Source of the DNA: Sitta carolinensis
Taxonomy: Eukaryota; Chordata; Aves; Passeriformes; Sittidae
Assembly: GCA_032173965.1 (NCBI GenBank)
Contig: CM063290.1
Coordinates: 1,488,001 to 1,552,000, forward strand
Reading direction: 5' to 3'
DNA: 64,000 nt
Positions 32,966 to 44,519 of the stretch are shown one piece after another. Below the pieces are notes generated by a model that searched no databases, was not told the origin of the DNA, and worked only from the letters and a program-made list of their open reading frames with translations. The position numbers were made by a program, and so were the translations under genes. How positions within the stretch are numbered: position 1 is the first letter of the stretch; the number at the start of each line of letters is the position of its first letter.

Positions 32966-33489
32966 GATTTTTGCTCTTGCCTTTGGGGGATTTTTCCCTG
33001 AGAAGAGTGGAGAGTTTGGGGGAAGTTTCTTTGAGGATCCAAAGCTGCCCCCACTGCTGGGTGGATGATTTTTTTCTAGGGGAAGGAGAGAATTAAATTG
33101 AATTTTGCTCTGCTGCCTCTCTTGAGCTGTGACCCGTTTTGGTTGGAGAAGTTCTGCTGCTCCCTCCAGGCTGCAGTTCCTCTTTCCCTGAGCTTCACTT
33201 TCAGCTCGGGGTTCTCTGCAGCCCTCGGGATTTGCTGCACTCCTGGGGACCCTTCTGCCCAAATTCCCCTGGGAGGAATTGGTGGTGGAAGCATGTATTG
33301 AAGATCTCTCGGAATCAGGGCTTGCTTGGAGCAGCTGGCTCCGAAATCGCAGAGCCCCGGGGGCTGCGGAGCTCCGTGCCAGCGGGCGGGACGGGATTGA
33401 TCCCAAAACTCCTCCCTTTCCCAGGGAGCTCTCGCCAGCAGCGCGGCGGGGCTGGGCACAGCGGGGCTGGGAGGGTTCACAGCCTCCGT
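32966..33489. other. Intergenic, partly GC-rich
   Basis: No gene recognised. 33300-33480 is moderately CpG-rich and directly precedes the next array. Confidence 0.4.
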
Positions 33490-34930
33490 GATCCTGGGTT
33501 ATCCGGGGTTATCCCTGGGATTCTGGGGGTAATCCCTGGGGTTATTCTTGGGGTTATTCTTGGGTATTCCCTGGATTCTGGGTTATCACTGGGTTATCCC
33601 TGGATTCTGGGGTTATCCCTGGGATTCTGGGGGTATTCTTGGGGTTATCCCTGGGGTTATCCCCGGGTTATCCCTGGGGTTATTCTTGGGGTATTCCCTG
33701 GGGATTCTGGTATCCCTGGGGTTATCCCTGGGATTCTGGGGCTATTCCTGGGCTATTCCTGGGGTTATCCCTGGGTTTATTCTTGGGGTTATTCCTGGGA
33801 TTCTGGGTTATTCCTGGGGTTATCCTGAGGTTATCCCTGGGATTCTGGGCTATCCTGGGCTTTTCCTGGGTTATCCCTGGGTTTATTCTGGGGTTCTGTA
33901 TTCCTGGTTATTCTGGGGTTATTCCTGGGTTATTCCTGGGTTATTCCCTGGGATTCTGGGCATTTATTCCTGGGTTATCCTGGGGTTATCCTGGGTTATT
34001 CTGTTCTGGGTTATTCCTGGGTTTATTCTTGGGTTATCCTGGGTTTATTCTTGGGTTATCCCTGGGTTTATTCTTGGGGTTATTCCTGGGATTCTGGGGC
34101 TATTCCTGGTTTATCCCTGGGTTTATTCTTGGGGTTATTCCTGGCGTTATTCCTGGGGTTCTGGGTTTATCCCTGGGTTTATTCTTGGGATTATCCCTGG
34201 GTTTATTCTTGGGGTTATCCCTGGGTTTATTCTTGGGTTATTCTGGGATTCTGGGCTATTCCTGGTTTATCCCTGGGTTTATTCTTGGGGTTATTCCTGG
34301 GATTCTGGGCTATTCCTGGGTTTATCCCTGGGTTTATTCTTGGGGTTATTCCTGGCGTTATTCCTGGGTTCTGGGTTTATCCCTGGGTTTATTCTTGGGA
34401 TTATCCCTGGTTTATTCTTGGGTTATCCCTGGGTTTATTCTTGGGGTTATTCCTGGGATTCTGGGGCTATTCCTAGGTTTATCCCTGGGTTTATTTTTTG
34501 GGGTTATTCCTGGCGTTATTCCTGGGGTTCTGGGTTTATCCCTGGTTTATTCTTGGGGTTATCCCTGGGTTTATTCTTGGGTTATCCCTGGGGTTCTGGG
34601 CTATTCCTGGGTTTATCCCTGGGTTTATTCTTGGGGTTATCCCTGGGTAATTCCTGGGGTTCTGGGTTTATCCCTGGGTTTATTCTTGGGGTTATTCCTG
34701 GGATTCTGGGGTTATCCCTGGGTTTATTCTTGGGGTTTTCCCTGGGTTTATTCTTGGGATTATTCCTGGGTTCTGGGGCTATTCCTGGGGTTATCCCTGG
34801 TTTTATTCTTGGGGTTATTCCTGGCGTTATCCCTGGGATTCTGGGGCTATTCCTGGGTTTATCCCTGGGTTTATTCTTGGGTTTATCCCTGGGTTTATTC
34901 TTGGGTTTATTCTAGAGGTTATTCCCGGGT
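33490..34930. repeat. 12/24-bp minisatellite
   Basis: TTATCCCTGGGTTTATTCTT (24-bp dimer) and ATTCCTGGGATTCTGGGGTT variants over 1.4 kb. Two plus frames stay open for about 450 codons because the units hold no stop in those frames. Confidence 0.94.
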
Positions 34931-36460
34931 TATCCCATGTGCTCCTGAGTGGGCTCAGGGAGGTTTTGGTGGATGAGCTCTGTCTCCAGCTGGATCTGAC
35001 CTTTGGAAGAAAACTTCCTCCCCCCTGTGGGGTTTGGGGCTGGAACCTCTCTGACCCCCAGGAAAGGCAAGGAAGGAGAAAATTCCTGCTCTGTTTCCCC
35101 CACCAAGCTGCTCTCCTGGGATTTGGATTTTGCAGCTGTGGGGCTGCTCCCCTGATGATCCCAATCAACGCCAGCCCTTAATTAACGGAGCTGTTGGGCT
35201 GGTCCCGGGCTCTGTGTGTGGGGAGGGCAGGAGCTGAGCCCGGGGAGCTGGCACATCCCAAATTCCTGCCGGCAGCTGGAATGGGGGGAACAGCAAACAG
35301 GGGAGGGGAAATGTTCGTTTAGGGCTGGGGCAAACCCAGAGGGACATCTCAGGTGTCCCTGACAGCCTGGTGGGAATTTCCTTCAACTCCACACTTCAGG
35401 ACTTGGTGAAAATCTGCCTTTGTTCCCAGACCGTCTGCAGGTGAGCATTATGTGGATTTCTAACATTATTTGGTGTTTCCAGAGGTGGATTTTGGGGTTT
35501 ATTTTACAGTGTAGCACTAAGAGCAGATCAGCTTTGATTTGTTGGTCCAAGGAGGTTTCTGGGGTGCCCACCCTGCATTCCAGACCCCCCCAAGGATGAA
35601 ATCCAGAGCAGACCTGGGCTTTCCAATCGATCAGGACATGCATGGCTTAGAGGAGCTCCCTAGAGCAAATCTCCCGGGCTTTTTGAGGAAACCAATCCCT
35701 CCAGGCAGGTTGTGGAGAGGCTGGAGGGGACATCCCAGCTCCTGCAAGGTGTCAGCAATGAGGGGCACCCCCAGGAGAAGCAGAGGGAGAACTGGAGGGC
35801 AGAGGTGGAGCTCCCAGGCTCCATGGAACTCCAACCTTTGCAGGGATGGATTTCCCCCCAGGGCATTCTGACATGAATGCAGTGAGAGAAACGGAGTGCC
35901 CATAATGGCAATATTTAGAGCTGACTCCAGGGAAAACCTCTCACAGGTGCTGCTGGAATTTGGAATTCCTGGCTTGGTTCTGCTGCAGGGGAAGCAAATC
36001 CAGCCCTCTCCTTTTGTGAGGGGCTGAGAGCAGAGGGCACAGCCTCAAGGGAAATGAAAAAACCTCGAGGTTTTTCATGGTGGTGCCTCGTGGAGCTGGC
36101 ACAGAGCTAGACAGAGTTAAGAAGAATAAAGTGATTTTTTATTAAGGTGCCTTCAGGGCCACCCCCTGGCAGTGCCACAGCCCTGGCTCTGCCCTGATGG
36201 CTCCAGGGTGGAAGCAGAAGAGAGCTGGGCACCAGATCTCACATTTTTACAGGTTTTAGTCCTTTTGTCCTATTAACAGCCTCAAATTATGAAGTTTCAT
36301 CCTCCTCGCTTGCCTGGCCTCCTCTTTTCACGCTTACACTCTTGGTCTGAAGTTTAGAGAGATTGCCCTTGAGTCCTTAAATAAAATAAAATTATTGTGT
36401 CTTCACCACCCTGTGAAAAGATTTTAGTAATCCATATATAAAACTAAAAGCTGCCACACC
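34931..36460. other. Unassigned intergenic sequence
   Basis: No gene, RNA or element recognised on either strand. Confidence 0.4.
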
Positions 36461-36464
36461 AATG

Positions 36465-36910
36465 CAGAATGGGAAAACTTAAAACTGGAGGCACCCATGG
36501 ACAGAGTGATGGAGTTCTGGGATGCTCTGCCCGGGGAGTGCCCATCCCTGGGGGTGTTTAACATGATCCTGGAAAGGCTCTTCCAGGTGTTTCTGGGCTC
36601 AGAGCAGAGCTCTGGGCTGTCCCTGGGCTCCTGAGGGCAGCAGGAGGCTGCGATGGATTCCATGATCCTGGAAAGGCTCTTCCAGGTGTTTCTGGGCTCA
36701 GAGCAGAGCTCTGGGCTGTCCCTGGGCTCCTGAGGGCAGCAGGAGGCTGAGGAGGGAGCAGACCCTGAGCCTGCAGGGCAGGACCCCTGAGGCACATGGG
36801 GGTGGGAGGGGTTTCCCCAAGGATTCCCCATCCCTGAGTGTCCCAGGCTGGGCTGGATGGGGTTTGGAGCAGCTGGCACAGTGGGAGGGGTCCCTGCCAT
36901 GGGATTTTGC
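36465..36910 (+). mobile_element. CR1 3' fragment with internal 99-bp duplication
   Basis: Starts GGAGGCACCCATGGACAGAG and ends GGGGTCCCTGCCATGGGATT. A block beginning CATGATCCTGGAAAGGCTC at 36562 is repeated at 36661, exactly 99 bp apart. Confidence 0.65.
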
Positions 36911-37599
36911 CACCTCCAACCATTTTTGTGACATTTCTGTTCCCATTAATCACTTCAAAAGTGTCAGATGAAGTGAACAACCCACAGACCGATTTTTTTC
37001 CCTTTGCCTGGACTCATTTTTCCCCTTCTCCTTTGCTCCTGCATTTCCTGCTCTCCCTTTGGCCAGGCTGCTGCTCTGGAAGGTTTGTTCATGAGTTTAA
37101 CCCAATTAGTGCCCTGGGGAGCAAAGGCTGATTACCCTGCACATCCTTTTGCTATCCATCACTGGAACATTGCCTAACACAGGCAGCACTTGGCCTCCCA
37201 GTGAACCAAGGGCTCCAGGAGCTCATTCCAGCCAGGAACACAGCCCAGCACTGCCAGGAACGGTCCCCAGGCTCAAAGTGTGGCTTTTCCAGGGGATTAA
37301 TCTGCATTTTTAGCCTTGAGGTAGAAAACACAGTTTGGGTTTAAGGCAGCACTTGCAGAATTGCTGCTGGCATCCCTGTCCCAGCTTTTCCAGGCAGAGT
37401 TCCCCAGGGATCAGGACCTCAAATGCCCTCCTGGAGCTGCAGGGCTGACAGGCAGGAGCTGAGGGCTCCCTCCCCCAAATTTCCTGCTGGTTTTCCAGGG
37501 AATCTCCCAGGGGATCCTCAGGGCTCCGTGGGGGTGGAGGGAGTCCTGTCCTGGCCAGGCAGGGATGGGCAAACCTTGGGCTCCAGGCCTTGGAAGAGT
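36911..37599. other. Unassigned intergenic sequence
   Basis: No gene or element recognised. Confidence 0.4.
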
Positions 37600-37800
37600 T
37601 TTAGAGAATGGTGGAATTACAGGATTGTTAAAGCTGGAAAAGTTCTTGAAAGTCATCGAGTCCAGCTCCCAACTCAGCAGCTCCAACTCTGAGCCACATC
37701 CCAGGGGTTCCCTTCCACGGGCTTGGAACAATTCCAGGGGTGGGGACTCCACTGAGCTTTCCATGTGGGCAGAATTCTCTGGAATTTGTGAGTATTGGGG
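37600..37800 (-). mobile_element. CR1 3' fragment, inverted
   Basis: AAAGTCATCGAGTCCAGCTC, GGAACAATTCCAGGGGTGG and GGACTCCACTGAGCTTTCC match the reverse complement of a CR1 3' end. Confidence 0.65.
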
Positions 37801-38699
37801 TAAAAACACCACAAGAGCTCATTTCAGCTTGATGGAATTTTGGTGGGAAATGATGGAATTTCAGCCCAGCCTGGCCCTGTTGGAGCCCCTGATTCAATGT
37901 GATAATGCAGAAATGTAACAATTAACAGAAATGTGAAGTTTTCCTGGAGAAATGAGGTGAAGTCTTGGACACAGGGCGGAGCTGGAGGATTTTTTTCCCT
38001 GTTTCCCTGTAAGGGTCACTCCTGGAAATCCCGAGGAAAGTCCAAGGAGCCATTTCCACCCAGGGAACAGAAGTAGGGATTGTCCAGGGGGGCTGGAATT
38101 CTTTCCTTGCCCAGAGAAGCTGAGGCTGCCAAATCCCTGGAATTGTCCAGGGTCAGGAAGGTGCACAGGGATGGGATAATGGGACGGGGATGGGATGGGA
38201 TAATGGGACAGGGATGGGACGGGATGGGCTCTGAGGTCCCAAACCACTCCCTGATTCCTCTCTGCTGGAAAACCAAAGGAATTCGTGTGGAAATGAGTGG
38301 CCACACTCCAAGGAGAAGCCTGAAGGCGGGGCTGGAGCTGCTCCCTCTGCTCCAGCAGCAGCAGCTCCCTGGGAGCACTGGGCCAGCAACCCCCAGCTCC
38401 CAGCCCAGGGAAATCAAGCACCGGAATGATCCCAATAAATTACAGTAATTGTGCCTGGCAGCACGGGGTAATTTAAAATGGATTAATCTAACCAGGCTTG
38501 AGGGGGAATAAATAATAAACATCTCCAGGCAGGGGGAATGCTGCTCTCCTGCCTGGATGTTAAATCCTGCTCCTACAGCACTGCAAAAATCAGGCTGGGA
38601 GGGGAAGGAGAGAGGAATCAGGAATGGGACAGGAGAACGTTGCCAGCATCCATGAAAGGGGGAATGTGCTGCCCAGCCCTGGGGCTGGGATGGGAGCAG

Positions 38700-40665
38700 G
38701 GAGCAGGTCTGGAACAGGGCTGGGCTGGGTTTTGTGTCCCTCATTTCCATTTTGGGATGGAATCAGGTCTGGAACAGGGCTGGGCTGGGTTTTGTGTCCC
38801 TCATTTCCATTTTGGGATGGAATCAGTTCTGGAATGGGGCTGGGCTGGGTTTTGTGTCCCTCATTTCCATTTTGGGATGGAATCAGTTCTGGAATGGGGC
38901 TGGGCTGGGTTTTGTGTCCCTCATTTCCATTTTGGGATGGAATCTGGTCTGGAACAGGGCTGGGCTGGGTTTTGTGTCCCTCATTTCCATTTTGGGATGG
39001 AATCAGTTCTGGAATGGGGCTGGGCTGGGTTTTGTGTCCCTCATTTCCATTTTGGGATGGGATCTGGTCTGGAACAGGGCTGGGCTGGGTTTTGTGTCCC
39101 TCATTTCCATTTTGGGATGGAATCAGGTCTGGAACAGGGCTGGGCTGGGTTTTGTGTCCCTCATTTCCATTTTGGGATGGAATCAGTTCTGGAATGGGGC
39201 TGGGCTGGGTTTTGTGTCCCTCATTTCCATTTTGGGATGGAAGCAGACCTGGAACAGGGCTGGGCTGGGTTTTGTGTCCCTCATTTCCATTTTGGGATGG
39301 AATCAGGTCTGGAACAGGGCTGGGCTGGGTTTTGTGTCCCTCATTTCCATTTTAGGATGGAATCTGGTCTGGAACAGGGCTGGACTGGGTTTTGTGTCCC
39401 TCATTTCCATTTTGGGATGGGATCAGACCTGGAACAGGGCTGGGCTGGGTTTTGTGTCCCTCATTTCAATTTTGGGATGGAATCAGGTCTGGAACGGGGC
39501 TGGGCTGGGTTTTGTGTCCCTCATTTCCATTTTGGGATGGAATCAGTTCTGGAATGGGGCTGGGCTGGGTTTTGTGTCCCTCATTTCCATTTTGGGATGG
39601 GATCTGGTCTGGAACAGGGCTGGGCTGGGTTTTGTGTCCCTCATTTCCATTTTGGGATGGAATCAGGTCTGGAACAGGGCTGGGCTGGGTTTTGTGTCCC
39701 TCATTTCCATTTTGGGATGGAATCAGTTCTGGAATGGGGCTGGGCTGGGTTTTGTGTCCCTCATTTCCATTTTGGGATGGAATCAGTTCTGGAATGGGGC
39801 TGGGCTGGGTTTTGTGTCCCTCATTTCCATTTTGGGATGGAATCAGTTCTGGAATGGGGCTGGGCTGGGTTTTGTGTCCCTCATTTCCATTTTGGGATGG
39901 AATCTGGTCTGGAACAGGGCTGGGCTGGGTTTTGTGTCCCTCATTTCCATTTTGGGATGGAATCTGGTCTGGAACAGGGCTGGGCTGGGGTTTGTGTCCC
40001 TCATTTCCATTTTGGGATGGAATCAGGTCTGGAACAGGGCTGGCTGGGTTTTGTGTCCCTCATTTCCATTTTGGGATGGAATCAGTTCTGGAATGGGGCT
40101 GGGCTGGGTTTTGTGTTCCCTCATTTCCATTTTGGGATGGGATCAGGTCTGGAACAGGGCTGGGCTGGGTTTTGTGTCCCTCATTTCCATTTTGGGATGG
40201 AATCAGTTCTGGAATGGGGCTGGGCTGGGTTTTGTGTCCCTCATTTCCATTTTGGGATGGAATCAGTTCTGGAATGGGGCTGGGCTGGGTTTTGTGTCCC
40301 TCATTTCCATTTTGGGATGGAATCAGTTCTGGAATGGGGCTGGGCTGGGTTTTGTGTCCCTCATTTCCATTTTGGGATGGAATCTGGTCTGGAACAGGGC
40401 TGGGCTGGGTTTTGTGTCCCTCATTTCCATTTTGGGATGGAATCTGGTCTGGAACAGGGCTGGGCTGGGGTTTGTGTCCCTCATTTCCATTTTGGGATGG
40501 AATCTGGTCTGGAACAGGGCTGGGCTGGGTTTTGTGTCCCTCATTTCCATTTTGGGATGGAATCAGTTCTGGAATGGGGCTGGGCTGGGGTTTGTGTCCC
40601 TCATTTCCATTTTGGGATGGGATCAGGTCTGGAACAGGGCTGGGCTGGGTTTTGTGTCCCACCTG
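38700..40665. repeat. 60-bp minisatellite, about 33 copies
   Basis: Strict 60-bp units (landmarks GGCTGGGCTGGGTTTTGTGT, CCCTCATTTCCATTTTGGGA). Phase is kept for 22 units, lost by a one-base deletion near 40044 and regained by a one-base insertion near 40115. Units fall into classes by the start AATCAGGTCTGGAACAG, AATCAGTTCTGGAATGG, AATCTGGTCTGGAACAG or CAGACCTGG. One frame is open for 758 codons as a 20-residue repeat, but the other two plus frames and the minus strand are also open. Confidence 0.97.
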
Positions 40666-40834
40666 CTCCTCTCCTGGGTGTGTTTGATCTCCTGGGGTTT
40701 CTGGCTCAGCCCCAGCAATCCTTGTTTATCTCCTTACTCTGCTGCTGCCTCGCTGTGCCTGCACAACACTGGGGAAGAGGAGAAGGAAGAAGAAAGGGAA
40801 AAGAAGAAAGATAAGAAAGCTGGTCACCTGTAGT

Positions 40835-41070
40835 CTGGGTCTCCTGGGCCTGAAGCTTCTGAGTTTGTAAACTCAGTTTCTTTGTGATGCTTTGGTTCAG
40901 GAAGGTCTGGTTCTCACAGAGTGGACATAAACAGTGCCAGGGCTTTTGGCATGAGTGTGATGGTTTGGATTCCTGTCTGTGGGATTGGCTTTCTCTCTGT
41001 CTTTCAGTTTTGGCAATTGGGGTGAAGAGTTCTGGCACTCTTCTGACCAACGACAGTGACCTGCTTGAGA
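40835..41070 (+). mobile_element. Dispersed repeat fragment
   Basis: TCTCCTGGGCCTGAAGCTTC and TGAGTTTGTAAACTCAG recur, inverted, at 56480-56525. It carries a short palindrome CTGAGTTTGTAAACTCAG. Family unknown; followed at 41080-41180 by an AAATAAAGA/AGATATA purine-rich low-complexity stretch. Confidence 0.45.
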
Positions 41071-41499
41071 AAATAAATAAAGAAGAGATATAAAGATAAA
41101 TAAAGAATATATATAAGAGATATAAAGAAGATAAATAAAGAAGATATATAAAGAGATCTAAAGAAGATCTGTAAAGGGGGTCAGTGTTTGAATAAAGATT
41201 GGAGCCAGATCCATTTGCTAAGTGAGCTTGGTGTCCTTTGTTGCTCCCCACCGTGCCATTCCCAGGGTTCCAGCCCCCCTGGACACTCCCCAAGGCTCTG
41301 GAGAGCTCCTGCCCTTCCCAGCAGCTCCCCTGGGCTTGGCAGCCCCAGAGAAGCTTCCAGAGAAAGGGGCTGAGCCTGCAGAGCTGGGCTTGGAACAAAG
41401 AACTTGAACCCTGGGCCAGGGCTGGGGCAGCCAAAGCCTGGGATAGAGGATGGGAGAGGGAGGCCCTGGATTGTGGGAATGGAAATAATTCCCTGAATG

Positions 41500-42035
41500 C
41501 TGGAAAGATGGGCAGTGCTGCCCCAGTTATGGAAACATGGCCAAAGCTCCCTGAGTGATTGAAGTATGAGCAAAGTTCCCCAGATTATGGAAATATGGCC
41601 AAAATAATCCCCAAATTATGGAAATATGGCAAATAATGCCCAAATTATGGAAATATGGCCAAAATAATCCCCAAATTATGGAAACATGGCCAGAGTTCCC
41701 CAAATTATGGAAATATGGCAAATACTCCCTGAATTATGGAAATATGGCAAATAATGCCCAAATTATGGAAATATGGCCAAAATAATCCCCAAATTATGGA
41801 AACATGGCCAGAGTTCCCCAGATTATGGAAATATGGCAAACACTCCCTGAATTATGGAAATATGCCCCAAATTCTCCCAATTATGGAAACATGGCCAGAG
41901 TTCCCTGAATGATTGAAATATGGCCAATGCTCCCCAAATTATGGAAAAATGGCAGATACTCCCTGAATTATGGAAATATGGCCAATAATGCCCAATTTAT
42001 GGAAATATGGCCAAAGTTCCCCCAGTTTGTGACCA
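41500..42035. repeat. 29-31-bp minisatellite
   Basis: About 17 copies of AATTATGGAAATATGGCCAA, AATAATCCCCA type. Confidence 0.93.
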
Positions 42036-42129
42036 GTGGCCAGGAGGGGAACCCCAGGGGTCACCCGAGGGCCTTTGGGGGTTACCTGAGGTGGGGTTTG
42101 GATTTTGAGGTGTTGGAGAGCCTGGCCAG

Positions 42130-42670
42130 GGTTACTTCAGGTCATTTTGAGGTCATCTTGGGGTCACTGGGGTCATTTGAAGGTCAATCAAGGTCATTTT
42201 GGGGTTACTCGAGGTCATTGGGGTCACTCGAGGTCATTTTGGGTTTTGAGATTTTCGGGTTTCTGGCCGGGGTTACTTTAGGTCATTTCAAGGTCATTTT
42301 AAGGTCACTGGGGTCATTTGAAGGTCAATCAAGGTCATTTTGGGGTTACTCGAGGTCATTGGGGTCACTCGAGGTCATTTTGGGGTTTTGAGGTTTTCGG
42401 GTTTCTGGCTGGGGTTACTTTAGGTCATTTCAAGGTCATTTTGAGGTCATTTCGGGGTCACTGGGGTCATTTGAAGGTCAATCGAGGTCATTTTGGGGTT
42501 ACTCGAGGTCATTGGGGTCACTCGAGGTCATTTTTGGGTTTTGAGATTTTTGGGTTTCTGGCTGGGGTTACTTTAGGTCATTTTGAGGGCATTTTGGGGT
42601 CACTCGGGGTCATTTCAAGGTCACTCGGGGTCATTTCAAGGTCATTTGGGGTTACTTGAGGTCACAGGGG
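42130..42670. repeat. AGGTCA-rich tandem array
   Basis: 24 exact AGGTCA hexamers in about 530 bp, many in DR4 or DR5 spacing, organised in higher-order units of about 140-155 bp (starts near 42165, 42305, 42460). See findings. Confidence 0.93.
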
Positions 42671-42739
42671 TTACTTGAGTTCATTTGAGTCCCTAATAAT
42701 TGATCTGGGGCTCAGAGCCTGACTTTGCCTGTTCATTTT

Positions 42740-43220
42740 CATTTTTCCACATTAATTTTAATTTTCACACATTAATTTTCATTTTCCCATGTTAATTTTC
42801 ATTTTTTCCATGTGATTTTTTATTTTCCCACAGTAATTTTTATTTTCCCACGTTTATTTTTATTTTCCCATATTAATTTTTATTTTCCTACATTAATTTT
42901 CATTTTCCCATGTTAATTTTCATTTTTCCATATTAATTTTCATTTTTCCACATTAATTTTCATTTTTCCACATTAATTTTAATTTTTTCCATGTGATTTT
43001 TTATTTTCTGACATTAATTTTTATTTTCCCCCGTTAATTTTTATTTTCCTCCGTTTATTTTTATTTTCCCATGTTTATTTTCATTTTTCCATGTTAATTT
43101 TCATTTTCCCATGTTTATTTTCATTTTTCCACGTTTATTTTCATTTTTCCACGTTTTATTTTCATTTTTCCACGTTTATTTTCATTTTTCCATGTGATTT
43201 TTCATTTTTCCATCTTTCCT
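42740..43220. repeat. About 20-bp AT-rich minisatellite
   Basis: Units ACATTAATTTTCATTTTTCC and variants with ATGTTTATTTTCATTTTCCC. Confidence 0.9.
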
Positions 43221-43254
43221 CCAACCCAGGGAGAATTCCTGGAGCTGTGCCTGG

Positions 43255-43298
43255 TCCCAGTGTTCCCAGTGTTCCCAGTGTTCCCAGTGTTCCCAGTT
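43255..43298. repeat. 10-bp repeat
   Basis: Four to five copies of CCCAGTGTTC. Confidence 0.9.
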
Positions 43299-43356
43299 TG
43301 TGGTTTCAGCTCCCAGGCTGGCAGCAGAAGCTACTTGGGTGCCTCTTGCATCTCCT

Positions 43357-43994
43357 AAATGGGGAAAAAATGGGGGTGGGAATGGGGTAAAATAGGGGAA
43401 AAAAAATGGGAAAAATGTGTGGAAAAATGTGTGAATAATGGCAGGGGAAAATGCGTGAAAAATGGGGAAATCATGGGGGAAAATAGGGGGAAATGTGAGA
43501 AAATGGGGAAAAATGGGGGGGAAATAGGGGAAAATGGGGGGAAATAGGGGAAAATGGGGAAAAAGGAAAAAATTGAGGAGGATAAAAAGGGGGGGAATAA
43601 AAAGGGGAGGAAAAAAAAGCGAGGAAAAAAAGGGGAGGAAAAAAAGGGGAGAAGGAAAAGAGGGAGAATAAAAGAGGAATAAAAGGTGGTGAAAGGAAGA
43701 GGGGGAGAAAAGAGGAGGAATAAAAGGGGGAGAGGAAAAGAGGGAGAAAAAAAAAGGGAGGAAAAATGGGAGAAAACATGGGAGGGATAAAAAGGGGAGA
43801 AAAGAAAAGTGGGAGAAAAGGGGAAGAAAAAAAAAAAGAAATAAAAGGGGAAGAAATAAAAAGGGGAAGAAATAAAAAGGGGAAGAAATAAAAAGGGGAA
43901 GAAAAAAAAGGGGAAGAAAAAAATGGGGAAGAAAAAAAGGGAAGAAAAAAGGGAAGAAAAAAAGGGGAAGAAAAAAAGGGGGAGAATAAAAGGG

Positions 43995-44040
<46 letters not shown>

Positions 44041-44062
44041 AAGGGAAATAAAAGGAGGGGAG
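43357..44062. repeat. Polypurine tract with long poly(A)
   Basis: About 700 bp almost entirely A and G on the plus strand (GGGGAAGAAAAAAA, GGAAGAAATAAAAA types), ending with a run of about 40 A near 43998-44038. Interruptions are mostly single T. Confidence 0.95.
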
Positions 44063-44519
44063 GAATTCTTAATTTCACGTGCTCACCGTCAGCAGCCACC
44101 GGGAATTTTGCCCCTCAGGGATTTTCCTCCCTCCCTCCCTCCCTCCTGTGCAGCATTTGGGGTCGATCCCTCTCTCCTGTTTGGGGCCGGGAGCGCGGGA
44201 ATGGGAAACGGCAGGAAAATCTTCTTCTCTCCGGGTTATCCCCTGAAATTGTGGGGTTTTCAGGCAAAACTCTGGGAAAGGAGGGACAGACCTTTAGTGG
44301 AATGGACAGGATGAGGGGGACGAACATCCAGAGACAAAAATCCCATTGCCGACCCATTGCCTTCCCCCTGCAGGGGATGCTGGGGCTGGGGTTGGGTTAA
44401 AGAGGAACAAAAACCCCAAAACAGGAGCGGCAGGGGCGCGGGGGCAGCAGAGAGGGGATTTTGGGGTTTTCCTCGGCTCTCACCTGTCCTGGGGGTGGAT
44501 GGCAGCCGGGAGAGGGCTC

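Noticed and set aside
38538..40814. 758-codon frame of a 20-residue repeat
   Set aside because: Product of a 60-bp array; two other plus frames and the minus strand are open too, and there are no splice or promoter signals.
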